From: Campylorhamphus procurvoides
Taxonomy: Eukaryota > Chordata > Aves > Passeriformes > Dendrocolaptidae
Length of the DNA: 64,000 nucleotides
Direction of reading: 5' to 3'
Assembly (NCBI GenBank): GCA_013396655.1
Contig: WBMV01009271.1
Location: forward strand, 1,274,314-1,338,313
The position numbers and the translations under genes are program-made. Every line of letters starts with the position of its first letter. Positions within the stretch are counted from its first letter, which is position 1. The notes beneath the pieces were generated by a model that saw only the letters and a program-made list of their open reading frames with translations, made no database searches and was not told the origin of the DNA. Of the stretch, positions 11,501-23,500 are shown piece after piece.

Positions 11501-14500
11501 GAATCCAGTATCATAATAATGTTTTAAAAATTGGTTGCCAGTATGTGCTTTAGCTATTATAGAAAATTTTCAACAAAATTGTTCAATACCAGCAATAATC
11601 ATTAAGCATTATTTGAGAAAAAAATGCTAACTACATTATGGCAAAATCAGCTTATTCTCTCATTTGGTTGCCAATACTAACAGGAATACTAATTGTCATG
11701 CAATTTCAGTTTACACAGAGGCACCTATTGAAAAAATACAAGTCACAATTCAAGCAGGAGACCAAGCTCCTACAAAAATGATTCGTCTAGTAAAATTTGA
11801 AGATTCAGAGGCACAAGCGTCGTCCAGAAAAGAAGCAATTAAAAGAGTGAAGAAAATCCTTGATGGCATTGATGACCAGGTACTGCGGTAAAAGTGCACT
11901 TTTAAATTTGTGGGAGACTACACAAAGTTTAGTTATTTGTACTTCTTTTACTAAGTAGCTTCCTTTTTTAGACAGTATGCAAAAATATGGAAAAATGAAG
12001 ACAGGCTTTTGGGTACACAAGCCTTTCTTCAGGTCTTTTGTTTGCACTCAGCTCTTCAGGTGAAGGACATTCAAAAGAGCAGGTTGGTTTTGTAAGCTTT
12101 TCTGAAAAATCTCTTGTTAAGACATAAAATAGTTGTGTGCCCAAAAGGTAGTCTGTTCCTTCCAGCTACTGCAACTCCAGCAAAATGGTCTGACACCCAC
12201 CTACACAGCCTGCCATGAGATAGTAGGACAGTCATCACCAACACCAGTTACATGTAATTATGTGGTCAATGACTCCTGCACATGTTTTTTATAACAAAGG
12301 TGTCTGAGATATTGTTCTGCTTATGTGTGGTTTTAACATATTATTATGAATTTGCCTTGGAATCATTATGCTGTGTGGCAGAGATGTTATTGGGGTCTAC
12401 ACCTTGTCTTCTAAGGCAGCAGAGATTCAGAGGTCTCTGCATCTGATTTTACTCACAATGTTTAGGAGGAACACAGAAAAATAACTTTATTTTTCCAATG
12501 TTACATTAACCAGGGGACAAGAAAAGATAGAAGCTCATCATCCAGTGCCAGCAGCACCAGTGGAAGTGCCGAGAGTACAACGAGCAGCCTCTCCAGAAGC
12601 GACTCTGATGAGAGAGCATCACAGGGAGGCACCCAGATAAATCTGAAAACAAGACAGCCCAAAGCCAAAGAAAAGAAACGCTACCCCTTTGGGGACAGCA
12701 GCAGCAGTAGCAGCAGCAGTAGTAGCAGTAGCAGCAGCAGTGGCAGTAGTAGTGATAGTAGCAGTAGCAAAAGCAGTAGTAGTAGCAGTAACAAGGAAAG
12801 TAGCAGCAATAGCAGCAGCAATAGCAGCAGCAAGGGCAGTAACAGCAGAAGCAAGAGTAACAGCAGCAAGGGCAGCAGAAGCAGTAGTAGCAGCAGCAAA
12901 AGCAGCAATGGAGACAGCACAGGTAGCAGCAGCAGCAGTAGCAAAGCATCTGGTATAAAGCATAAGGCTAAAAAGCAGTCCAAGACCACATCATTTCCAC
13001 GTGCCAGCACTGCTGAAGGAGAGAAAAGTGTCCGTGAGCAGACGCTTAAAACACAGAGTAGCAGCAGTAGCGGCAGAAGCACCAGCAGTGGCACCACCAG
13101 CAGCGAAAGCTCTGGTGCTTCCCATCATCACAGCAAAAATGACAAACAAGCTGAAAGGAAACATGTCAAGTCCAAAATTAACAGTCTCAGTAGTTATGAC
13201 ATTTCTACAGAACAGGTAAAATTTCTAATACTTTGACTCTGCTAGGAGGTGGTCTTGACTGAGCTGTAGGTAATAACTTCTTTTGGAATTTTGCAGGAAT
13301 TACACCTTCCAAAAGTATATCGTCTCCGCTTCAGATCTGCTCACATCCATTGGGTAGGTCCCTGATTCAAGTGCATACAGCCATGGTTAGCTACAGTTGA
13401 CTTAATCAAGCATATTACTGAAGGACTTTCTTGGGGCCATTTCACTTGACCATTCCATACTGTCCAATAACAATACTGATGATGGCCAAAATAAGCAGAT
13501 ATATTACAAAAATACTACATCCTTTTTTGCTGCAGCACTTCCAGTCCTCAAATTTGGGTTAGGACACCTTTGCAGTAGATTACGTATAATGCAGCCAAAG
13601 CTAGGTTAACAAAGACCCTGGGGAAATTATAAAACAGCAGGATTTTCCAGTGGGAATAGTTATGTCCAGAGCTTTTAGGCAATCATGGTAAAAATCATTA
13701 GGTATGTGGATTTTTTCAGAAACCAGATTCAGTATGCATTACGGCACAAAGGTATGTATTAGAAGGGTGATAACGGAATGCCTTTTGTAGGTGTTACCTG
13801 TACATTATTATGTATCCTGATTGTGAAAGAGGAAGATTATTTAGTGTTTTTCATTAAATTGTAATTTTTTTTCTGGATATAGATACATTTGACCACTTAT
13901 TAAATGTCACTTTTCATTTTTCCTAGCATTAGACCTGAACAATGTGATGTTGCCATTTGCAACCACTGTCTATGCAGCCTTCCTTTCAGCAGAGAGGCCC
14001 AGGTGGATCCAAGGCGCATTCTTACCCAACGTATTTTATGTCTGTGTATGATAATAAAAAAAACACTCTAGATATGTCTAAGTCTGTTACCTATAAATGG
14101 AAGCTGATATCTCTGATTTTGATATTTACACTGTAAAACTGGAGGCCATATCATAGATTTTTAACCTATTTTTAATTCATAGCATCCAGATCATAAGAGA
14201 TCAAGCAGCTCATCATCATCTTCCTCTGAGTCAGAAAGCAGCCACAGAAACAGCAGCAGCAGCAGCAGCCACAGCAGCAGCAGTAGCAGCCACCATCATG
14301 GAGAAAATTCTGCCCACAAGTCAAGGAGGAGCAAAAGAGTCAGCATCCACCACCACAGCCACAGCTCCAGCCTGACACGTGAGGTACACACAAGCATCCA
14401 GGCTCAGCTGGCTGCTGAGCAGGAGTTGTAGATGTGGTGGCACTAACCAGCTGAGGGGGTTAGGCTAGGGAGGGACATTAAAAGTCAAGTCTGTAAATTG

Positions 14501-17500
14501 AAAATCAAAGTCCATTAAGATATTTTTACCTCCAAGAAAATACTTTTTTTCCAAATTCCCTTGTGTTCAGGCTTTTGTTTACTGGTTTTTTTTGTTTTAT
14601 TTTTCTTCAAGTCTGAAGGTGTTTTAAGTATGTGAAAGCGTAGATTTGGAAATTATAAAAGTTGAAGGGAAGGGAGTTGTAAATTCTGGGGGAAAGAATT
14701 TTCCTTTCCCTCTGAAAGTCCAGAATGAAAAATCAGTTGCATTAAGGTAAAAGTCAGGCGGAAATAAATAAGTCCGCCTAATTATTTTCAGATGTAGACT
14801 GGAAGCCGCGAGTGCATGCATTGTATAACTAAAATCAGACTTTCCATGGGCATTACTGATTCGTAAATGTGAAGACCCATGAAGCAGAGATCATCTTTAT
14901 TATGCACTTAGTATTCTATAATTGTACTACATAAAGGTATCTACATAATAATAGAACAAATAGCTCTGCAAATTAAGGCAATGTCTAGGGGAATTCTGCT
15001 ACTAAGAAGGATTTAAAAATATTTGAGTGGCTTGAAGAAGCTGTAGTATAGTACAGTAAGCTGTGAATGTGGATAATGCTCTGAAAATCTTTAGTGTGTG
15101 TTGTAGGTAGCTATTTGAAATATTAGAATAAAGAACAAAATCTTATTATGTGCAGAAAGATAGCTTGGAAGAGTTTTGGATTCCTCATCAAAACAATCAT
15201 GTCTTTGAAAGTTTGTGGGGGTAATTGAATAATCAAATTTTCAACCAAATTTATCCTTGACTATTGGGGATATAGAAAAATGTACTGCAAACTAAACTGA
15301 TGAAGGACAAGGGCTGCTTCCTGCTATCAGCACACATAAACTGGACGTTAAGCTCTCCAGTGAATACACAGAAATACTTAAGCACAGATGGCTGGGGGTT
15401 GTTTTTCAGCGCAACTTCCTGGGAGACATAATTCCACCTGGCATTACGATTGTGGCACAGGCAGTAAGGAGTGACAACAGAAATCAAGGTTATCAAGCTA
15501 CAGCATATGTTCGTTCCAATGCTGCCAAAGTTGATGTGCAACTAGTTGTGGTTCAGCTGGCTGAAACCAATTGGAAAGCGTGTGCTGATGCTGTGATACT
15601 GCCTCTGAAAGCACAGGTAAGCACACAGGCAGTTTCACCCAGAGAGACATCTACAAAGCCCAGAGTAAGCACCAGCGAATATGCTGATTAGAAGAAATAA
15701 ACAGGAAAGACATACTTATTTTTAAATTTTTTCACAAAGTTATTAAAGTTTCAGAAAATTTTCCTATCTTTCACCATTCTTTTGAATTAAAAAAATAAAA
15801 ATAAAATTGACACTTCAAAATCTGGTAAAAATATTGGTTTTCAAGATACATCAAAACATGACCAGCAGACACATAAAAATGTTTGAAAAATTGACTGCTT
15901 CATTACTATTTATTATTTGCCCTACTATGAGCTTTCTTTTCTGGGAATCTACGTGGTTTTCTCTATATCATTCATTTCAGAAGACTCATAATTCAAATGC
16001 ATTTCCAATTTTGTATTTCTTAGGATTTATATGAAAATATGGAACAAGCAAAGTTGGCTAATGGGTTGATGCCTGAGAGAGCATCATAAATGAAGGAACA
16101 GGTCTTTTCATTTTTCTCATCTCCCTGTGCTGTGCTTCCCACGCACCTTTAAAAGCAAGAGATCTTTGCATAACAACTTACAAATCTCTGCTTTTTGCAC
16201 CTGCAATTAACAAATTCAGCATGATACCCTCTATTGAAAAAAGTGGGGTGGGTTCATACCAGGAGGTCTTGGGGAAGGCTAATAGAAGTTACAGTGTAGT
16301 CACCTTTCAGAAAAAAATACGCATTGATTATGAAGTTGCAAAGTCTGAGGAAATCTCAAGATGTCTCAGTGGTTGTTTTGAGACAGGAACTCGTGTATGT
16401 AGCTGTGCACAAACTGATAAATTTTCTTCCTTCTATGCCTCAGATTTTGCCAAGGTAGTCAAAATTTCTCTGTGAGCCTGTTTAGAGCAAAAGAAAGATT
16501 GGAAACATAAGGATCAATGCAAAATTTTGTGAAAGAAAATCATTTTGAAATGGTCAAGGTTAGTTTTGTCATTCTTCTCTAAAATCTGGGTGACTGTTTC
16601 CTGCTTGTAAAGGCCAGACTGAGATGGGGCAAGGAGTGCCAGGACTACAGTATAGCAGCCGTGGCTACCACAGGACAACTGGCGAGGAAGCCAGCAGTAC
16701 AGCTGAAGGTGCAATGGGGAAAGCTTCCATCCTGGATAAAAAAGACAAGCACAGCGTATGTAATTACTTCTTTCCTAAGTTGATATTTTACCTTCTTTTT
16801 TACCCTAATTGGCTTTTGAAAAACACTGAAAGAATTGGATGAAATTTTTCAATGCAAGCATTTTTGGGTGGGCAGTGTTTGGATGGAAACCACAAGTTCA
16901 GTGGCACAAAAGTATTTTATGAATGTGTCCCACTTTCTCCACATTTCATATTAAAAGATAGCCTTCAAATATTTAAAAACTTAACATGGTTGATTTCATT
17001 TTATATATAAAATGATTTGATATTTCAGTTCAAAATGCCTTTTTGTTTTGAAACATTCTATGCAGTTTCAAAAAATACCCAGTTTAAATGGGGAAAATGA
17101 AACCAATGTGTTTCTTCTGGATAAAATCAACCATGTAGTTTGACCTGAAGTATTACTTCCTTGACTTTTCAGTTCTTACATTTTTTCCAGATTTTTTAGG
17201 TCTACCAGTAGTCCTCACCCTCCCATGTGGGCTTTTGCTCGTGTACCTGAGTTTGTCACATTTTGTTTATCTCTAGATTCATGCAATACGTTCCTGGTGC
17301 AGCACTTGTGTTGGGCTTCTCAGAAGCACATCAGAGAAATCCATCTCATGAATTTATAGTAAGGGCAGCTGCAACATCTCCACGAACAATTGATACAGTA
17401 ATTAAAGCTCCTGGGGTATGTTAACATTATTTTCCTTTTCTGTGCCTGGTGTGATATTCAACCTACAACATTTTGATCCTTAATGTAAAGAAACAAAACC

Positions 17501-20500
17501 CAAAACATTCCTTTTTAGAGAAGCTGCTATATACCTGATTACATCAGATGAGTGTTGAAATACTTAGAGCAGTTCTCTTCATTTTGTACTGCTTTGGTCC
17601 AGTGTAGTAGTAAGCTGAAAATCAGGCACTGTAGTAAAATACCTTATTTGCATGCTGAGAACAGCAGTGAGATCCAAACTGTTTCAAGTATGATCACTGT
17701 GCACTCACTCCTTTATTCATTTTACCCAGTGTGACTAGTTCTTGTATGGGGGTCTCAGAGCAGATAGTGGGGGCCTTGAGAACACTTTGCACTCTGCTGC
17801 AGCCATGAACAACATCTGTCTGTGTTGGCAGTGAAGTCCCATATCTGCAGTAACCGTGCTTGATGTGACTTCTCTAAGCAAGTTACGACAGCCACAACTA
17901 CAACTCTTCCCTAACCAAAACTGGAGCAGTTAGTTGCCCTCTGAGAGTAGTTTGCACAGGGGGGGTCTGCAGAATGCCACTGATTAATTGGTCCTTGTCC
18001 ACTAAATCCCTATGCACTGCTTTGAAAAATTTCCCCTATGTATCTCTGGAACAGCTAGCTATTCAGTCACAGTGAAATTAGTGTGTCTTTAACCTTCCAT
18101 GGTGCTTCAGTATTGCAGGATCTTTACTATGTGATAATAAAGAAGTAGTCGCACTAGGCATTCATTTGATTCTCCTGGTAAATATAATTTCTAGTGACAG
18201 TGAGTGATCTTACCCCAGTCTACCCATGCCAGTTTTCAGCCTTTAATGGATGGTGTTCACTTTTCCAGACACATCCATCAGCTCAGTTACTTAACTTGTT
18301 TCCTTATTTTTAAAGAAGTTTTTAAGAAATTACTTAACACTTAAACTTCATCTGTGTCAGTTACTTTCCAATGTCCTCAACAATTTTTAAAATATCAAGA
18401 AGTATGACTAAAAGAGACGACAATGATTCCTCACAAAAGCTGAAGGTTTGGGTGTATCCTGGAGAGACTAACACAACTGCAATTGTATAAATGCATCCTC
18501 AAGACTTTTTTTTCAAGATAAGAGCATATAGTTCAATTTATATTAATGTATTTTCATTTCTGCTTTTTCAGGTAACACTTTACTGTCAGGCATTCCGATT
18601 GCCATTCACTCTGCCCTTAGGCCCATCTCCAACTTACGAGACTCGAGATATCACTGCCTGGAATTTATTTCCTGAAATAGCTTCACAAATAGCACAGGAA
18701 GATCAATGTAAATGTTACTTATATGTTTTCTCGTGAATAAGCAGTGTGTGCAGATCCATACTCTGCCATGACTGGGCTGTACCTCTCCTTGTAGTGATCT
18801 TATAGGGAAGCATCTCTACTTCTGCTTTCCCAAAAGCTCATTTCCTCATAGAGAAGCATGTTTGTTGGCAGGTGAATGAAGGGATTTCAAACTAATCTAA
18901 ACATTCAGAGTTTGGGAATCACTCCTGTCTGCAAGGACTAGAGGTTGTCTTTTGCCCCTCATGAGAAGATGCCAACTCTGCACTGATAGGCATCAGATGA
19001 TGGGTAAAAGACAGTCCATGTACTTTCTGCACTGTGTACTGGATTCAAAAATGAGCCATGTGAGTCTTAGCTGGTTAGTGCCTAGCACTCCTATGGGAAA
19101 TGTGAAGGCTTTAGCACAGTTTGTTACACAATTTTGTACATTTTAGTCCCTGTTAGCTTGAGTTTTGTGTTTGGCATGTAATCAAAATCAATAGGAGTAT
19201 AGTCTATACCAGGTAGTTGTTTTGTCTTATTCTCCTGTCCTTACAGACTCCGGCTTCTGCCACGGAGGTGAAGTGTCTTTCCTGTTTGCTGGGTAGAGTT
19301 GTCTTTCAATACTTCACAGCAACATGTATACCATAGTCATATCTGCCACTTCTTTTCTGGTTTTGTTTTGCAGCCACATGTGAAATCAGAGAGCAAGATT
19401 TCAAAACATTTGATCGCGTGAGCTATTCATACTCTTTCAATAAAAGCTGCAACCTGGTAGTGGCTCAAGACTGCACTGAACACCCAAAATTCATCATTAC
19501 TACTAGAAAGGTTGATCCTCAGACTTTCTCAAGAGAGGTTCACATAAATACAACATTAGCGTAAGTGTGGTTTATACTGAGGTCTCACAAATTAGCTGTA
19601 AAGTTTCAGGGAGTTAGTCTGGGAATGGGAGATGTCTAGTTCCCAGGTGAAAATGATGAATTTTCCCCAAATGAGACATTTGGGGAAAGACACAGTTTCC
19701 AGAAGAAATCCTCATCTGTGAATTTTTCATGTAGTTGCTCATCTTAAATTTCACAGCCACCAATATGTGATAACATGCTCATTAAGTCTTTTCTTTAAAG
19801 GTTGAATCTCAAAGCCCAAAGTCCCAATGAATTTTGCACTTTCAGAGGAAAACTGCTCATTCATTCATTCACTCAAAATTCAGATATTCAAATTGGTTCT
19901 TGGCTAGCTTTGGTCACAAATAGCTGTACTTTTCACATTTTAAATTAACCGTTAGTTTCTCCTATTTGATTTTTGCTTTTTCTGAAGGAACATCACAATT
20001 TGTCCTGCTGCAAATTCATCTCTCCTTGTGGCGTGCAATGAAGAACGAGTTCTCTCACACAATGGAATTTCTGAGTATGAAAAAAGTAAGCAGTAATGCC
20101 CGGGTCTCCAGGACTGACCTGGGCAGTAAATGTTAAGAAGTTTTTATGAACTCTACAAAAAAATCTCAGTGTAAAGAAAACACAAGCGAGATAAATTTCA
20201 AAAAAAACCCCTAGAGACTACTTTTTTGAGATTTGTATTGACTTACCCTCATGGTTCCTATCGTATATAGACTGTTACTTTCCTCCAGCGTAACAGGTGA
20301 ATAAAGCCCTTTCTTATAGATCCTCTAACACAGGTTTTTGATTGCTCCAAAAAGAGGTTCTTGTTATAGTCACAGATAAAAGCTTTGGTTCAGACATTTA
20401 GCTGGAGCACCACCAATATTATTATCATTTCAAGATTTAGTAGATAGAAAATACTGGATACAAAAGTCAGTTCCAACTATAGAAAACAGCAGTACAATAT

Positions 20501-23500
20501 TTTTGGAAAAAAAAAAAGAAATTATTTCTTCTATTTTTTCCCCTCTCCCCTTAAATATATATAACTGTAGCAGCAAAATTATCATTGTGAAGGAAAATGC
20601 ATCGTGATGTATTTTGTGCTATGCAGTTTCTCTATTATTTTGAAATGAAGAAGATCACCTTATGATTCACCATCTTTTTACAGACACTGTTAAAATTTAT
20701 AAAAGTGGAACAACAGTTACCGTGGAAGTTCCAACACTTGGATTGAAGAAGGTGACTTTTGATGGTGTCTCTCTTCAGGTACTGTGCTTACTTTCACAGT
20801 TACTGCTTTCTTTCTGTCTGGTACCTTGCTAGTGTAATAGACTGGTGTAACAGTGTGGTGTTCACTACAAAGATGTGCTGTTTTACAGGTTACTGTTGCT
20901 TCATGGATGAGAGGAAAGACCTGTGGAGTTTGTGGTAATAACGACAGAGAAAAGCACAATGAACTCCTCATGCCAAACCGTAGGCTGGCACAGAGCTGCT
21001 CTGCATTTGTTCATTCATGGGTATTGCTAGAAGAAACCTGCTCTGGTGGTGAGTAGATCTGGAAACACTTTATGCTTGGGGAGAATACAATTTCTTTCTC
21101 TGCTGACACCTAGAAATTTCTTTTTTTTTTTTAAAGCAGCAGATATCTTTTACTTAGAAATTACAATGGCAGTATATATCTATTTTAGTTTTATTAATGA
21201 CTGACTGTTTAAAACACTGCTTGTGAATATAGAGAATATATACTCCAGCAATAGTATGTGTCTCGTGTGCAGTTCCATGTTAAATAACTGATTCTACTTT
21301 CTTACACCGAGTAGCTTTTCTACTGAGAGGCAAAATCAGGCACAATCTTGCTCCCACTGAAAAAAAGTCTCATTTTTGCCACCATATCAAAATGGTTTCA
21401 GCTGTTGTCTGTAGATTTCATTTAATCAAACAAGTTGCAGACTATGAATGCAGTGTCAGATCCTATGTTAATGTAAATTTTCACAGTGCAAAAAAACTTC
21501 ATTTTTGTTCTGCACTGTCTGAAGGTGTAATCTCAGGAAAATATTTAGAAATATTCCTGTAGTAAAGAGCTTCATCTCACTTGTAGCTGGAAAAATAATG
21601 ATCGTCTCCCATAACATCAATACAGTTTTGTTTGGTAGGTCTCCATTTACCTTGGACCTGAGATAACTTTATTGAAGTTAATGGCTGTTTTCTCCTTGAC
21701 TTCAGTGGCAGCAGAATTGTACTTATCTGTGTGTCAGGAAACAGAGTCATAGCTGGGATCCTGTTAAGTTACATTATACCTTTCTAGTGAGATAATTGCA
21801 GCATTATAAAAATCATCCAGTACAAAAATTATCCTTGATGTTATTATATAAATGCTGCCTTTTTTTTTTTATCCATTCAGTACGGTTGACATTTTTCCTA
21901 ATGCAATGAAGTAGCCATTGTGCTTGCAGTATCTATTCTTAATAGCTTTCAGACATGAGAGGTTATTTTCTGTGTATTATGTAGTTCTAAAAAACTGAGT
22001 ATACATGATTCCATTTGGGTTATATTGTGCAATTAGATTTTAAAAATAGCTTCTCTTTCAGACTCTTTCCTCAACTTATTATTGTCCTATCTCAATAACT
22101 TCACTACTGTGAAAATGGTTTGTCAGATACCTGTGTTTTAATAAAAGCTGAAGAGAAAATACAGACCTTTATTATTGCAAGGATCGATTGGGATTTATTT
22201 CTATAATTTTAACTACCTTTCCTTTTCCTCTTAGGGTGCAAGCTGCAGCGCAGTTATGTGAAGCTGAATCGAAATCCTACTATTGATGGTGAGGAATCTA
22301 CGTGCTACTCTGTTGACCCAGTGCTGAAATGTATGAAAGACTGTACTCCAATCGCAAAAACTTCAGTGAAGGTTGGCTTCCACTGCTTCCCAAAAGGTAC
22401 GATATTTCTCTCCCTCTGTGTGTCATGTACCATAGGAGCTGTCAGAACATTCAAAAGAACAAAACACAGCACAGCCATGCACAGACCTGTATTGCTTGGG
22501 CTCCTCTTGGAGCTGCTGGTTTTAATCCCATTTGTATTTGCTATAACTGCTGACAGTGCTGGCCAGCTAAAAGCTAGTTTAGACAATGGCAGGTAGCATC
22601 ATCTGAGAAAAACATCTGAGGTGGTAAAAGGGGCAGCAGTGATCAATAAAATCACAAAATAAAATTTGTCATGTCTTCAGGATCTCCATAAAATTGAGAT
22701 AAGAAACACTGGGTCCTTTTATGCACATTACAGCCTGCAATTTTGTGTAGACCAGGGCAAACAGGGCAATTGAAAGTCGCTCAAGTAGTGTGACATGACT
22801 GCTGTGATTAGACTGCCATGCTATGCCACTGTGCAATATATCAGCAAAACCACTTTGCTGGAAGGTTCTCTAGATTGTTCCAAAAAATGGTTTGTTTTTG
22901 AAGGTATTTTATACACACATACTCATGCCCCAGATTCAAAAAAACCCTGAACCTTTTTTCCTTTCACTTATACCGAGTTGTCCTGGATGTGATGCACTGT
23001 CTAACACAGGTTCACACACATAGGTATGAGACAAGACTACAGCCTGGAACCTACAGATAGTTCTGGTGCATTCCTCCCTAAATCTTTTCATTAATTACAC
23101 AGTATATATACCTTAAAGGGAAACATACCATTCGAGACTATCTTTTGAAGTGTCTGTTCTCTGTGTTAATCATTGTTGGCCAAATCCATTGTTAGCTGGG
23201 ATAATCCAGTGTAGTTTCACTGAGGCCAATGGATCCCTGTGTTGGGTAGTACTGGAGAGGGCCAGAGTATTTTATGTTTGAATTTAAACAACATCTGTGT
23301 AGAACTTTGCACTTTGCTTGTGTTATTAATATCTGCAATGTGCTGAATCAGCCCATAAAAGCAGAGAGTATCTCTCTGTAATAGCCACCTATCTGCAACC
23401 ACCTATTCAACAAGTAGCACAGAGAGAGTGTTAATAGTTTTCTGATGGCTCCCTGAGATGAGAATAGATGCATTCTTTCATGAATAGAAAAACTCACCCT

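Noticed and set aside
12506..13097. Long open frames on the minus strand (Leu-, Ala- and Cys/Tyr-rich, up to 147 codons) and a second + frame over the phosvitin exon
   Set aside because: They are by-products of the AGC/AGT repeat, which lacks stop codons in most frames. The + frame with Ser runs joins in phase with flanking vitellogenin exons and explains the sequence.
22397..22596. Extension of the open frame beyond exon u
   Set aside because: A consensus donor (aaaag/gtacga) ends homology at 22396, and the phase joins the last exon at 25341 exactly.
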